Notes: a model not told the origin generated them from the letters alone. A stretch of 17,950 bases of DNA from Candidatus Woesearchaeota archaeon (GCA_003564925.1 PXDW01000113.1:1-17950), one strand, 5' to 3'. Positions 1-8,616 are shown, counted from the first letter of the stretch. Program-made: numbers and translations.

Positions 1-254
1 ATTGTGTATATAAGTCTCCATGCATTAGGCAGATCATATTTCCATAAGTTTGTTATTTCATATTTTTTAATATATTCTTTTGGCCAAATATTCTTGGGTA
101 TTTTTATACCTATAGTTGGTTTTTTCTTTAAATCATCTAAAGCTTTATTTATAAGATTGTAAAGAGTCTTGTCTTCAAATTTTCCTTCTTTCAGCAGCTC
201 AAATTCCTTTTTTAGTTTTGCAGAAATAAATGCAACTAGCAATTCTTTACTCAT
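1..254 (-). CDS. RelE/ParE-superfamily toxin-like protein (3' end cut by window edge)
   Basis: This frame is open from an ATG at 254 to the left edge, giving about 84 residues, so the C-terminus is missing. The segments GIKIPKNIWPKEYIKKY and NLWKYDLPNAWRLIY match the archaeal RelE-like toxin family as I recall it; members are usually around 100-110 aa, so roughly 20-25 residues should lie outside the window. Family proteins are mRNA interferases or fold relatives. Its ATG overlaps the TGA of the preceding wHTH gene (ATGA, 4 nt), so the two are translationally coupled in the order expected for a toxin-antitoxin operon. The catalytic C-terminal residues cannot be judged. The family call rests on motif recognition, and toxicity is inference. 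Confidence 0.7.
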   Translation of the reverse strand, partial: MSKELLVAFISAKLKKEFELLKEGKFEDKTLYNLINKALDDLKKKPTIGIKIPKNIWPKEYIKKYEITNLWKYDLPNAWRLIYT

Positions 255-508
255 CTTACAATCAGGCCTTCTGAGATTAACTTCTTTATTCTTTTAGGAT
301 TATAAGTCCACATTATGCACCCTTCTTTGTCTATTATTATCTTTCCTGATTCTTCTAAATAGTTCAATACTACCTGAAATGTTTGATACATCACCTTTTT
401 AGGCAGTTTTTTCCACATCTGATATTTTCCAAATCCTTGGCTATTTTTTTGTATAGTCTTTTCTATCATGATAACTGTTTCAAGAGTCGGGATATGCAAA
501 ACATTCAT
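251..508 (-). CDS. Winged-helix protein paired with the RelE-like toxin (putative antitoxin)
   Basis: From the preferred start this is an 85-aa protein. It carries an archaeal winged-helix pattern (GKYQMWKKLPKKVMYQTF, then YLEESGKIIIDKEGCIMWTYNP) that I associate with genes immediately upstream of RelE-like toxins. The frame extends upstream to an ATG at 583. The start at 508 is preferred because the homology begins at MNVLHIPTLETV and a TATA-like stretch at 528-535 lies about 24 nt ahead, fitting a leaderless message. A second TATA box at 606-614 would suit the 583 start instead. The stop overlaps the toxin start by 4 nt. A role as DNA-binding antitoxin and autorepressor is inferred from position and fold. 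Confidence 0.68.
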   Translation of the reverse strand: MNVLHIPTLETVIMIEKTIQKNSQGFGKYQMWKKLPKKVMYQTFQVVLNYLEESGKIIIDKEGCIMWTYNPKRIKKLISEGLIVR

Positions 509-605
509 TTCTTTCATATTATATATATTTATATAATAAGACATATTTAAAGTTTTTGTTTCTATTTTTTCTTTTGTAGACATTTTGTATATACATTGAA
601 AAATT

Positions 606-644
606 AATTTATATAGTTTGTTAGGATAATTAAATATTATCTAA
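606..644 (-). promoter_or_regulatory. Upstream TATA box and imperfect inverted repeat before the wHTH/toxin pair
   Basis: Read on the minus strand, positions 606-614 form a TATA box (TATATAAAT) about 26 nt before the alternative start at 583. Just upstream, 621-630 and 636-644 form an imperfect 9-bp inverted repeat (ttag-g-ataat / attatctaa) with one bulged base. Such a site next to a TA-like promoter could be an operator for autoregulation, but in AT-rich DNA it could arise by chance. Confidence 0.35.
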
Positions 645-725
645 TAAAAGTGAATAATCTCTTTTTATGATAAATTGATTTCATGATAATTAGAATAAGA
701 TATAGAATTTATGTCGACCAAAAAT

Positions 726-733
726 AATATAAA
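726..733 (+). promoter_or_regulatory. TATA box of the TatD gene
   Basis: AATATAAA is centred about 26 nt upstream of the ATG at 756. This places the expected transcription start on that ATG and supports a leaderless start there rather than at the upstream ATG (711). Confidence 0.55.
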
Positions 734-755
734 CACAGATTTTTTCTTAAGCATC

Positions 756-1544
756 ATGATGCTTGTTGATGTTCATGCACATTTAGACCATGAGCTTTTT
801 GAAGGAAAAGTACATCATATTATTGAGAATTCGAGAAAAAATAATGTCAAGGCTATTATAACAAACGGAATAAATCCTGAAACAAATAGGAAAACTCTTG
901 AGCTGCAGGAAAAATACCAAGATATTGTTAAAGCAGCTCTTGGAATCTATCCTATAGATGCCTTAAATACAGAGATAAAAAGAGGAGACTATCCCTTAAA
1001 AAGCAATGAGTTTGATTTTGATGAAGAGATCGAGTTCATAAAAAAAAATAAAAGCAAAATAGTTGCTGTTGGCGAAATCGGACTTGACTATTTCTGGGAT
1101 TCAACACACCATGAGCAGCAGAAAGATAATTTCAGAAAATTGCTGGAGCTGGCTGAAAAAATAAGAAAGGTGGTAATAGTTCATTCAAGAAAAGCCGAGG
1201 CAGACACTATTGAAGTACTTGAGCAGTACAAGATAAAAAAGGCTGTAATGCACTGCTTCTCCGGGAATTCTTCAATGGTTAAGAAAATCCAGGAAAATAA
1301 TTGGTTTTTTACTATTCCATGTAATATTGTAAGAAGCGAGCATTTTCAGAGAATTGTCAAACTTACAGATTTAAGCAGGATATTAACGGAAACAGATGCC
1401 CCTTTTTTGAGCCCATTTAAAGATAGGATTAATGAGCCTTCTTTTATAATCGAAACAATAAAAAAAATTGCAGAGATTAAAAATATTGAGAAAGAAGAGG
1501 TTGCCAATAATATCTTTATGAATTATCAGAGCTTGTTTTTATGA
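756..1544 (+). CDS. tatD: TatD-family metal-dependent hydrolase/DNase
   Basis: This is a TIM-barrel metallohydrolase of the TatD family (3'-5' DNase or phosphoesterase, cytosolic). Visible metal-site motifs in order are the N-terminal VDVHAHLD (HxH), VGEIGLDY with the bridging Glu, VIVHSRKAE with His, MHCFSG with His, and LTETDAPFLSP with the late Asp. About 262 residues is the normal family length and no element is missing. The longer frame from ATG 711 adds residues before the first beta strand that are not typical. ATG 756 or 759 is favoured because the TATA box at 726-733 predicts a transcript starting there. The gene is divergent from the wHTH/toxin pair. The substrate is unknown. Confidence 0.88.
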   Translation: MMLVDVHAHLDHELFEGKVHHIIENSRKNNVKAIITNGINPETNRKTLELQEKYQDIVKAALGIYPIDALNTEIKRGDYPLKSNEFDFDEEIEFIKKNKSKIVAVGEIGLDYFWDSTHHEQQKDNFRKLLELAEKIRKVVIVHSRKAEADTIEVLEQYKIKKAVMHCFSGNSSMVKKIQENNWFFTIPCNIVRSEHFQRIVKLTDLSRILTETDAPFLSPFKDRINEPSFIIETIKKIAEIKNIEKEEVANNIFMNYQSLFL

Positions 1545-1574
1545 CTTTTTATTGATTGATATATTATATAGAAA

Positions 1575-1585
1575 CATAAATAAAT
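1575..1585 (+). promoter_or_regulatory. TATA box of the radical SAM gene
   Basis: CATAAATAAAT is centred about 26 nt upstream of ATG 1607, matching the leaderless spacing seen across the window. It supports translation beginning at 1607, ahead of the in-frame TGA, rather than at the downstream TTG. Confidence 0.5.
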
Positions 1586-1606
1586 CTTTCCTGATTCCTT
1601 TATTGA

Positions 1607-2752
1607 ATGCCGGATATAAAAAAAACAAGATACTATTCCCTAAAAATAGGAAACTTAAGCAAAGGATGTTCTTTATGTGTTAAGTGAAGAAAGCTGGTTC
1701 TGTATATAACTGGTTTGTGCAGAAGAAACTGCTATTACTGTCCTTTATCAGATAAAAGAAAGAACAAAGACAAGGCATGGGCGAATGAAAGGCTCATAAA
1801 AAATAAAGATGAAATGATAGAAGAGGCTCTTGATTCTAAAGCAACAGGCGCAGGAATAACTGGGGGAGATCCTTTAATAAGTCTTAAAAGGACTGTTGAT
1901 TATGCTAAATATCTAAAGAAAAAATTCGGAGAAAGCTTTCACATCCACATATATTTCCCACTAGATTTAGTTAATAAAACAAACTTAGAAAAATTATACA
2001 AGTCAGGTATAGATGAAGTAAGGTTTCATCCGGATTTTGAAAATAAGAAAGAATGGAGCAGGATTTTTCTGGCAAAAAAATTTGACTGGAGTATTGGAGT
2101 AGAGATTCCTGTAATACCTGGCAAGGAAAAAGAGATTAAGCATCTTATTGATTTTATTGATGGCAAGATTGATTTTCTTAATCTTAATGAGCTTGAAGGT
2201 TCTGATACTAATGCCAATAAGCTTCTGGAAAAAGGCTTTACAACCAAAAACAGAACATCTTATGGGGTAAAAGGCTCTGAAGAGCTTGCAGTTAAGCTTT
2301 TGAATTACTGCTTAAGAAAAAAAATTAATGTTCATTACTGTACTGGAAAGCTTAAAGATAGGATTCAACTAGGCAACAGAATAAAGATAAGGGCATCCTC
2401 AGAAAAGAAAAAGTACGACAAGGTTACAAATGAAGGAATCTTGATAAGGGGAGCAATCTATCATGATAAAACCATACCTTCTTTTGGTTATAAAAAAAGA
2501 ATTGAGCAGATAAAAAATAATAAAAAAGAGTACAAAGAAATTATAAAAGATTTGGAAAAAATAATAAAAGAAATAAAATCCCGGAATAATCTGAAACCAG
2601 AAAGTATTGAGCTGGATAAGGAAAAGCTAAGAATCCTTACCTCTTTGCCCATAATAAAAAAAGTTTCTAAAACAATAAAAAATAAATGTGCTATTGTCGA
2701 GGAATATCCAACTTCTGATAAAATGGAGGTCGAATTGGATTTTATAAACTGA
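1607..2752 (+). CDS. COG2108-type radical SAM protein, frame interrupted by TGA at 1685-1687
   Basis: This resembles the archaeal COG2108 radical SAM family (related to pyruvate formate-lyase activating enzymes; reaction unknown). The frame from ATG 1607 encodes an N-terminal GCSLCVK Cys pair, then a TGA at codon 27, then RKLVLYITGLCRRNCYYCP with the CX3CX2C Fe-S motif. Later conserved blocks are GITGGDPL, NELEGSDTN, SYGVKGSEELA, VHYCTGKLKD and GILIRGAIY. The family, as I remember it, reads VKGRKLVLF here, so one G-to-T change (GGA to TGA) explains the stop. The uninterrupted part begins at a TTG (1715), which would lack the first barrel strand. It could be a recent pseudogene, a readthrough case or an assembly error. 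Confidence 0.8.
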
Positions 2753-2765
2753 TCTTAACAAAAAA

Positions 2766-2776
2766 CTATTTAAACT
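2766..2776 (+). promoter_or_regulatory. TATA box of the UMP kinase gene
   Basis: CTATTTAAACT is centred about 28 nt before ATG 2800, again consistent with a leaderless transcript. It argues against the upstream non-ATG start at 2779. Confidence 0.45.
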
Positions 2777-2799
2777 AATTGCTTATTTTTATAATTTTA

Positions 2800-3483
2800 A
2801 TGGAAACAATAGTAATATCTTTGGGAGGCTCTATCATTGTTCCTGATGAGATAGATTATGAAATTCTTAAAAGATTCAAAAAGCTGATTGAGGAATATAT
2901 CAATAAAGGATTCAGGTTTCTCATCATTGTTGGCGGGGGCCATACTGCAAGAAAATACCAAAGAGCAGCATCTAAAATTTGGGGAATAGACGACGAGGAC
3001 CTGGATTGGATAGGAATTCACTCTACAAGGATAAATGCACATCTTCTTAGGACAATATTTAAAAAAAATGCTTTCAGCAAAGTAATAAAAGATCCGACTG
3101 AAGAAATCGAAACAGATAAAAAGATAATCATAGCTTCAGGCTGGAAGCCCGGATGGAGCACGGATTATGATGCTGTCTTGCTCGCAAAAAACCTCCGATG
3201 CTCTGAAATAATAAATTTAAGCAATATAGATTATGTTTTTGACAAAGATCCAAAGATGAATAAAGATGCAAAAGCATTGAATCACATTTCCTGGAAGGAT
3301 TTCAGGAAAATAGTCGGAGAAAATTGGGATCCTGGATTAAATGTTCCTTTTGACCCTATAGCCACGAAAGAAGCCGAAAAGTTGAATCTGAAAGTAATAA
3401 TAGCTAACGGAAAAAATCTTGATAATTTAAGAAATATTCTTGAAAACAAAGAATTTACAGGAACTATAATCAAAAATCAATAA
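2800..3483 (+). CDS. pyrH: Archaeal UMP kinase (amino acid kinase family)
   Basis: This enzyme phosphorylates UMP to UDP in cytosolic pyrimidine nucleotide synthesis. The 227-residue protein has the amino acid kinase layout: N-terminal VISLGGSI, a glycine-rich LIIVGGGHTARKYQ, a central IASGWKPGWSTDYDAVLLA, and the nucleotide-binding INLSNIDYVFDKDP. GLNVPFDPIATKEAEKL follows near the C-terminus. The length suits archaeal PyrH (about 220-230 aa) and the protein looks intact. ATG 2800 is chosen over the 2779 start because the kinase beta strand begins at METIVISLGG and the TATA spacing fits. It lies 47 bp downstream of the radical SAM gene but appears to have its own promoter. Confidence 0.88.
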   Translation: METIVISLGGSIIVPDEIDYEILKRFKKLIEEYINKGFRFLIIVGGGHTARKYQRAASKIWGIDDEDLDWIGIHSTRINAHLLRTIFKKNAFSKVIKDPTEEIETDKKIIIASGWKPGWSTDYDAVLLAKNLRCSEIINLSNIDYVFDKDPKMNKDAKALNHISWKDFRKIVGENWDPGLNVPFDPIATKEAEKLNLKVIIANGKNLDNLRNILENKEFTGTIIKNQ

Positions 3484-3494
3484 ATTAATATAGT
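3484..3494 (+). promoter_or_regulatory. TATA box of the surface-protein operon
   Basis: An AT-rich element (AATTAATATAG) is centred about 26 nt before ATG 3516, directly after the UMP kinase stop. It suggests a separate transcript for the two overlapping surface-protein genes. Confidence 0.4.
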
Positions 3495-3515
3495 ATCAAG
3501 CTTATTTTTCTTTAT

Positions 3516-4781
3516 ATGAAAAAAAGAGGGACCACGCATGTTGATTGGACTATAAGCTTAGCTTTTTTTCTTATGTATATTATATGGTTTTTCTTTTTTG
3601 TTAGGCCTAATTTTTTTCCCGATGAAACCCAACTTTCACTAATAAGGCATATCGAAACAAACTTTAAGAGTGACTATACCTGGACAATAAATAAGCTTCC
3701 TTTAATGATAAGGACAAATGTTAGCAATAGTCATGAGCCGATAATTGCTGATTTTCCATATCCATGGAGCCCTGAAAAAACCTTTGTTCCTGGAATTGGG
3801 GAATTTATTCTTGATAATGGAAAGATAATATTTTTGGGAAATGTGAAAACAGGAACAAACTTATTTTGGATGCTTAATTCAATGGAGAACTACACTTCAT
3901 ACAGCTATTTGAAAACCCTCAATGCAAATCAGGATTCTGCTGCATCCGGTCTTTTGAAGGTAGTTTTTAACAACAATATTTATACCGAGATTTACTATAA
4001 TGATGCGATAAGGGTCAACCAAACATCTATAAGAATTAACAATGAAGCTTTAGATATAAGGAATAATTATACAGATATAAGAGATTCTCTAGCAATATAC
4101 AGAACAGAGACAATTGCAGCAAACCACACAAGCTATGTTTTTGCTGAAAATTCTTTTCTTTACAACTACTTTAATTTGAACAGGTTGGGAAATTATTATG
4201 CTTCTATTGTTATGAGTCTTCATAGGTACACTGATTATTTTTCATCTAACCTTTATTATGGCAATATAAATTATAGTAATCCGGGATGCACTCAATTTTA
4301 TGGAGATAGAATAACTTTTTATGACGCAAATGGTGTAACTTTTCTCTTCAGTAATATAACCTCTATAAGATTCTGCTATGATAATAATATTATAAACCTT
4401 AATATTTCTTTTCCCCTTAAATCAGAAACCTTTTACAAGCTGTTTTTTCATGAAGGTAATTTTACCAGTATAGAGCCAAATAGGTATGAATACTATTTTG
4501 GATCTGTCGAGAGACAAAAAGGCCTTTATTTAGAAAAGATCAAAAATATTGATTATGAAGACTTAAGGAGGCGGTGGAAAATTCCCATGACAAAAGAATT
4601 TAAGATAACAGTATGGAATACAACTTATATAGATTTGACAAAAAGGGCAAATTATACTTTAGCAGAAATAGGATTTTTAAGAGGCACTACTAAAGATGTT
4701 ACAGCTTCTGAATGGAATGATTTCATTGTTTCAAAATACGGCAAACTCGAAGAGGCTGTTGTAAATATAAAAACATGGTAA
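3516..4781 (+). CDS. N-terminally anchored, sequon-rich surface protein (unknown function)
   Basis: The function is not recognised. A short basic N-terminus (MKKRG) is followed by one hydrophobic segment at about residues 12-31 (aromatic-rich, ending FFFFVRP). The remaining roughly 390 residues are hydrophilic and predicted outside the membrane. I count eleven N-x-S/T sequons spread over this part (for example NVS, NYT, NQT, NHT, NIT, NIS, NFT, NTT), compatible with archaeal N-glycosylation, though many Asn in an AT-rich genome also raise the count. It carries no recognisable enzyme motif and few Cys. The stop overlaps the next gene by 7 nt, so the two products are probably co-translated partners, perhaps pilus-like or S-layer-associated components. 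Confidence 0.75.
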   Translation: MKKRGTTHVDWTISLAFFLMYIIWFFFFVRPNFFPDETQLSLIRHIETNFKSDYTWTINKLPLMIRTNVSNSHEPIIADFPYPWSPEKTFVPGIGEFILDNGKIIFLGNVKTGTNLFWMLNSMENYTSYSYLKTLNANQDSAASGLLKVVFNNNIYTEIYYNDAIRVNQTSIRINNEALDIRNNYTDIRDSLAIYRTETIAANHTSYVFAENSFLYNYFNLNRLGNYYASIVMSLHRYTDYFSSNLYYGNINYSNPGCTQFYGDRITFYDANGVTFLFSNITSIRFCYDNNIINLNISFPLKSETFYKLFFHEGNFTSIEPNRYEYYFGSVERQKGLYLEKIKNIDYEDLRRRWKIPMTKEFKITVWNTTYIDLTKRANYTLAEIGFLRGTTKDVTASEWNDFIVSKYGKLEEAVVNIKTW

Positions 4782-5185
4782 AAATAAAAGAAATGGCAAA
4801 ATCAAAAAAAGCATATATGAAAACCCTTGAAGTCCTTTTTGCAATAATAGTTACAACTTTGTTTATTGTTATACTTATTCCTGGAAGGGATATTTCAGAG
4901 CAAGATGAAGAAAAGCTTTTCGTGATGGACACCATGATTAATAATCCATTATTTAGGCAAGGAGTTATAAATCTTGCGGATGGTTGCTACGATTCCTCTA
5001 ATCCAAATATTCTGACAAACGCTTTGGATAAGGCGATACCGGAAGTTTATATTTATAATGTATGCATAAATACAAGAAAGACTGATTTTCCAGAAAAGAG
5101 AGTAATAGTTGAAACAGGATTCATAACAGGCAATATGACTGATTTTTTTCATAAGGAAATATGGCTTTACTATTGGATAAAGTGA
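4775..5185 (+). CDS. Pilin-like small secreted/membrane protein
   Basis: This 136-aa protein overlaps the previous gene by 7 nt. The N-terminus is basic (KIKEMAKSKKA), then YMKTLEVLFAIIVTTLFIVILIP, a hydrophobic helix with a Glu about six residues after the Ala. This resembles an archaeal class III (type IV prepilin-like) signal, with possible cleavage after KKA. The mature part is about 110 residues with two Cys (CYD, CIN) that could pair, and one sequon (NMT). The final WLYYWIK is aromatic. There is no pilus assembly ATPase or prepilin peptidase in the window. Pilin or pseudopilin is the best guess from the N-terminus only, and the adhesive or structural role is inference. Confidence 0.7.
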   Translation: MVKIKEMAKSKKAYMKTLEVLFAIIVTTLFIVILIPGRDISEQDEEKLFVMDTMINNPLFRQGVINLADGCYDSSNPNILTNALDKAIPEVYIYNVCINTRKTDFPEKRVIVETGFITGNMTDFFHKEIWLYYWIK

Positions 5186-5236
5186 TTTTTTATACGCAAT
5201 ATTTTTATAGTATTATTATTTAATGATGGGGAGGTG
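5186..5236 (+). promoter_or_regulatory. TATA-like element and strong Shine-Dalgarno for the 73-aa gene
   Basis: A TATA-like element at about 5186-5195 would give a leader of roughly 25 nt. Positions 5228-5236 read GGGGAGGTG, five bases before the ATG at 5242. Most neighbours lack any SD, so this gene uses a different initiation mode, suggesting high expression. Confidence 0.5.
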
Positions 5237-5241
5237 CCAAA

Positions 5242-5463
5242 ATGGAGATTAAGGTCGACACAAAAAAAGACACAAAAGATGATATAAAAAAGGTTATTGA
5301 TTTTCTTCAAAAATTTATTCAGGAAGGAGAACAGCAAGATTTCGATCTTGGAGTTTCAGATGGGGCTTTCAACATTTTCAATGAGGAAGAAAATCCCCAA
5401 GATAATCAGGAAAGCAAGAAAGAAGAGAAGCCTGAAGACAAAATAAAGATAATAGAGTATTAA
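5242..5463 (+). CDS. Small acidic protein, SD-led (unknown function)
   Basis: This 73-aa protein has no signal peptide or membrane segment. Its first half looks helical (KDTKDDIKKVIDFLQKFIQ). A conserved-looking core, FDLGVSDGAFNIFNEE, is followed by an acidic, low-complexity linker (Asn/Glu/Lys) and a short basic/hydrophobic tail, KIKIIEY. I have a weak recollection of similar small proteins in DPANN genomes but cannot name a function. The strong ribosome binding site marks it as a real and probably abundant product. It lies between the pilin-like operon and the DUF2391-type gene, 14 bp before the latter, so it may lead the transcript that includes archease. Confidence 0.72.
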   Translation: MEIKVDTKKDTKDDIKKVIDFLQKFIQEGEQQDFDLGVSDGAFNIFNEEENPQDNQESKKEEKPEDKIKIIEY

Positions 5464-5477
5464 ATTGTAATTTTAAA

Positions 5478-5984
5478 ATGAAAGATGATTATATAAAAAA
5501 ACATTTGAAGATAGAGTTTGAAGAGCTGGAGAAAATAGAAAAGTGTCTTAATAAATTAAAAGAAAAGATAGTTGATAAAACCCCGAGCCATTTTTCCATG
5601 AGGGTTGTTTTCAATGCCTTTTTTGGCTCATTGCTTTTCGGTTTGACATTTATTTTAAAGGGAGGGCTTATAACAACAGCGCTGAAGCTCAATAATATCC
5701 ATATTTTTCTCATAATAATAAGCAGTGTAGCAATTATCTTAGGAGAGATTTATTTCTTAGGGTACAGCAGAATAAAGGATAAAAGGGAAAGAAGACCTGG
5801 CCAGTTTATAATAAAAAGGTTTTTTACCTTATTCATTGTTTCTATAGGAGTTGCTTTCTTTTTGGTTTATATATTTGGAATAAACACCCAAGTAGATAAA
5901 TTCGATGATGTTATAAGGATCGTTATAATGACAATGATGCCTTGTGCAGTCGGATCTGGTTTCTCAAACTTGTTCAAAGAATAA
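5478..5984 (+). CDS. DUF2391-like integral membrane protein
   Basis: This 168-aa protein has a charged N-terminal helix (about residues 1-35, Glu/Lys-rich, coiled-coil-like) and then four hydrophobic segments at about 48-66, 73-94, 110-133 and 147-165. ILGEIYFLGYSRIKDKRERRPGQF joins segments two and three, and MTMMPCAVGSGFSNLFKE closes the protein. The pattern (GSLLFGLTFI, ILGEIYFLGYSR, a YIFGI segment and a PC-x-x-GSG motif) fits the DUF2391 family of bacterial and archaeal membrane proteins of unknown role. No SD is visible and the spacing to the 73-aa gene is 14 bp, so it is probably co-transcribed. Archease starts 2 bp after the stop. Confidence 0.7.
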   Translation: MKDDYIKKHLKIEFEELEKIEKCLNKLKEKIVDKTPSHFSMRVVFNAFFGSLLFGLTFILKGGLITTALKLNNIHIFLIIISSVAIILGEIYFLGYSRIKDKRERRPGQFIIKRFFTLFIVSIGVAFFLVYIFGINTQVDKFDDVIRIVIMTMMPCAVGSGFSNLFKE

Positions 5985-5986
5985 AA

Positions 5987-6397
5987 ATGAAGTATAAAAT
6001 AATTGACAAGATAACAAGCGATGTAATGTTTGAAGTCTATGGAAAAGACAAGAAAGAGCTTTTTGAGAATGCTGCCGAAGCCCTGTTCAGTATCATATCA
6101 GAAATAGATATGGTTAAGCCAGAGAAAAAGGAAAAAATAAAAGTAAAAGGGAAAGATGTAAAGGATTTGTTCTATAATTGGCTGCAGGAGCTGATAGCGA
6201 GGGTTGACATAGAAGAGATGTTTTTCTCAAAGTTTGAAATAATAAAAATTTCTGATAAAGAGATAGATGCACACATATTTGGGGAAACAATAAGCAAGAA
6301 AAAATCAGGTACGGTTGTAAAGGCTGTTACATATTTTAATTTTGATATAGAGAAAACGGATAAAGGCTATAAGGCAGTTTATTCTGTTGATATTTAA
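5987..6397 (+). CDS. Archease (RtcB activator)
   Basis: Archease helps RtcB RNA ligase turn over by promoting its guanylylation. The 137-aa protein aligns with the family: Asp12 in DKITSDVMF sits where P. horikoshii archease has metal-binding Asp12 in HTAD. The blocks ENAAEALFSII, VKGKDVKDLFYNWLQELIARVD, VVKAVTYFNFDIE and the terminal VDI are in the expected order. ATG 5987 is chosen because homology begins there; the longer frame from 5942 only overlaps the upstream gene. Two usual His residues (HTAD and KAxTYH) are Ile and Phe here, so the protein is divergent. The partner rtcB lies 2.2 kb downstream on the same strand. Confidence 0.85.
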   Translation: MKYKIIDKITSDVMFEVYGKDKKELFENAAEALFSIISEIDMVKPEKKEKIKVKGKDVKDLFYNWLQELIARVDIEEMFFSKFEIIKISDKEIDAHIFGETISKKKSGTVVKAVTYFNFDIEKTDKGYKAVYSVDI

Positions 6398-6445
6398 TTT
6401 ATTACATCATTTGTTTATCAGACTTATTATAAAATTTAACATAAA

Positions 6446-6455
6446 ATATATAAAC
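6446..6455 (+). promoter_or_regulatory. TATA box of the 3D-domain surface protein
   Basis: AATATATAAA lies about 60 nt before ATG 6511, predicting a start near 6476 and a leader of about 35 nt. That leader contains a purine run (AGAGGAGA at about 6482-6489) too far from the ATG for a normal SD. Confidence 0.45.
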
Positions 6456-6510
6456 TAGAAAGATAATTATATTTAGGACTAAGAGGAGATATTAGATAAA
6501 ATTTATTGAA

Positions 6511-8556
6511 ATGAAAAAAGCCCAGTTAACCATTTTTATGATATTAGGGTTTGTAATATTGGTTAGTTTTGGGTTCATATTTATAATTTCTACAGACCAA
6601 AAGATCGAAACACCATATCCTTTAAGCCTTGAACAAGAGAAGATAGAGATCTCTTTAAAGACAGAAGAATGCATAAAGATACAAGCCAAAGAAGCAATCA
6701 ATTTATATGGGATTGACGCCTCTTCAAATAAAGAGATAGCTCAATATATTGAGAAAAACCTTCAGGCTTGCGCTAATCCATCATTATGGGAAGAGAAAGG
6801 TTTAGATATTGAAGAGGGCACAATACAATCAGAATCCTTGGTCTCCGTAAATTCTATGCTTATAAGGGTAAAATATCCTGTAAGGCTTGAAAAGGAAAAA
6901 ATTGCAACAGAAACTTCTGATTACTTCTATTCATTAAAAGTAAAGGAAAATAGGACACTGCCTGTTGATATGCACGGCTTTATGGTAAGGGACAGCATTT
7001 TTGAGATGGAAGAGCTCGGAGCAAAACTTGAAATAAAAAGAGAAACTTTTGTTAAAGACCTTTCTAATTTAAAAAAAGGCGATGAAAGTCTGCCAAACGC
7101 TGAATATATATATTTTGAGGCAAGAAGTAATAAAATAGTTGATAATATGGACCTGCCTGTTTCAAATTTAATTTATAATTTAGGATTCAATGATACATGG
7201 TTTTATCCTGCTGCAAGGCTCACTTTAAGCTACAGAAATATAAAATCAGATGTAAAAGAAGATGACTTAAGGATACTTTACTATAGCTATTTTCTGGATG
7301 AATGGATTGAGCTAAAAACAGACATAGATAAAAATGAAAAAACACTAAGCGCCGATATCTATCATCTAACTCCTTTTGCTATTGGAACAAAAAGCCAGAT
7401 AAAAGAGGATTTTTCTGTATATTACAACAAACAAGAGTCAGGGATGGGACAGATAACAGGAGAAGTTATTCTTAATCAAGATTTACAAGCTCCAAGCGAA
7501 TCGCAGATTGAAGATATAAAAAAAGAAATAAAGGAGAAATTTACAAATGCGCCTTGCGATAATAGCGGACTTCCTGATGCTCAATGCACAATGTTTTACT
7601 GCAATGCTTATCTAAAAGGCTTTCCAACAGAAAGGTGCTATAAGTTTCAAAAAACAGATGTAACAAAACAGCAATGTCCAGGAAACAAAATATTAGTTCC
7701 GTGGCACTGCCCTGGAGATAATAGTGTAAGATGCTGTGTAAGGCCTGAAGTCTTTCATGCAACAAAACAACTTGCTGAGCAAAGCGACTCTATTCCTCCA
7801 AATTCATTGTTTGGAATATTAAACAGCTATGATTCAATGAGTAATGAGCAAAAAATTAATTATATTCTTTCTAGAATAGAGGGCGGAAAATTTTTAGAAT
7901 TAGAGAAAAATGAAGCTTTCATGCTTTCTACAATGGCTGGAGAATTAATAAAAGAGATAACAGATAATAATGAACAATCAAAATTCGAAAGAAATAAATT
8001 GAGAAGGTTAGCCATTGCTGTAAATCTGGTTAAGCATCGTTTGATTAGAATAGAAAATGATGAAATAAAAAATAGAATTTCAAATCAAAATATGCCAGGA
8101 TATCTTTGGAATGGTGGAAACACAAATGTTACAAAATATTATACTTCTTATGAGGGTGATTTCGGAGGTGATTGGGCAACATTTGCTAAAGATGTTAGAA
8201 TGCAAGGCAGCGGTGTTGGTATTAATAAAGACAGGGTTTACAGGTATAACACTATAAAAGAATTAAAGGAAGCTAGCCCTTCTATCCCTTGTTTTGGTAT
8301 TTCCTGTAATGGAATAACTGCTAGTGGAACACCTCCAATTGTAGGGAGGACAATTGCAGTTCCAAGAGGAATTTTCGGACAGAATGTATATGTTGATTTC
8401 GGGGCAGATTATAGAGAATGGAACGGGTGCTATAAGGGAGAAGATGTTGGAGGTGCAATTGTAGGAAACCATATCGATTTCTATTCTGGAGTGGGAAAGA
8501 GCGAACTTGCAAGTGTAAGAATACCTGGAAATGCAAATGTATATATAGGCTGTTAA
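6511..8556 (+). CDS. Large anchored surface protein with C-terminal 3D (MltA/RlpA-like) domain
   Basis: This 681-aa protein begins MKKAQLTIF followed by a hydrophobic helix (about residues 7-28), an archaeal class III-type signal or anchor. Residues about 30-400 resemble a DPANN surface family. The stretch ARLTLSYRNI, ILYYSYFLDEWIEL, HLTPFAIG is a beta module reminiscent of ZU5/PGF-pre-PGF regions (inferred). Residues about 350-410 are Cys-rich (ten Cys from CDNSGLPDAQC to RCCVRPE). The C-terminus (about 540-681) reads as a 3D double-psi beta-barrel: VTKYYTSYEGD, DVRMQGSG, GITASGTPP, GRTIAV, EDVGGAIVGNHIDFY. Asp645 and Asp656 are present, but Pro618 replaces the first Asp of the usual triad. 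In bacteria 3D domains occur in murein lytic transglycosylases. The substrate here is unknown. Confidence 0.72.
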   Translation: MKKAQLTIFMILGFVILVSFGFIFIISTDQKIETPYPLSLEQEKIEISLKTEECIKIQAKEAINLYGIDASSNKEIAQYIEKNLQACANPSLWEEKGLDIEEGTIQSESLVSVNSMLIRVKYPVRLEKEKIATETSDYFYSLKVKENRTLPVDMHGFMVRDSIFEMEELGAKLEIKRETFVKDLSNLKKGDESLPNAEYIYFEARSNKIVDNMDLPVSNLIYNLGFNDTWFYPAARLTLSYRNIKSDVKEDDLRILYYSYFLDEWIELKTDIDKNEKTLSADIYHLTPFAIGTKSQIKEDFSVYYNKQESGMGQITGEVILNQDLQAPSESQIEDIKKEIKEKFTNAPCDNSGLPDAQCTMFYCNAYLKGFPTERCYKFQKTDVTKQQCPGNKILVPWHCPGDNSVRCCVRPEVFHATKQLAEQSDSIPPNSLFGILNSYDSMSNEQKINYILSRIEGGKFLELEKNEAFMLSTMAGELIKEITDNNEQSKFERNKLRRLAIAVNLVKHRLIRIENDEIKNRISNQNMPGYLWNGGNTNVTKYYTSYEGDFGGDWATFAKDVRMQGSGVGINKDRVYRYNTIKELKEASPSIPCFGISCNGITASGTPPIVGRTIAVPRGIFGQNVYVDFGADYREWNGCYKGEDVGGAIVGNHIDFYSGVGKSELASVRIPGNANVYIGC

Positions 8557-8586
8557 ATAAATTTAAAAACAAAATTATCCATTAAA

Positions 8587-8595
8587 TATATAAAA
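8587..8595 (+). promoter_or_regulatory. TATA box of rtcB
   Basis: TATATAAAA is centred 26 nt before ATG 8617, implying a leaderless rtcB mRNA made separately from the upstream surface-protein gene. An earlier ATG at 8609 runs into a stop after three codons. Confidence 0.6.
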
Positions 8596-8616
8596 CAATA
8601 CTTTTTCTATGATTTT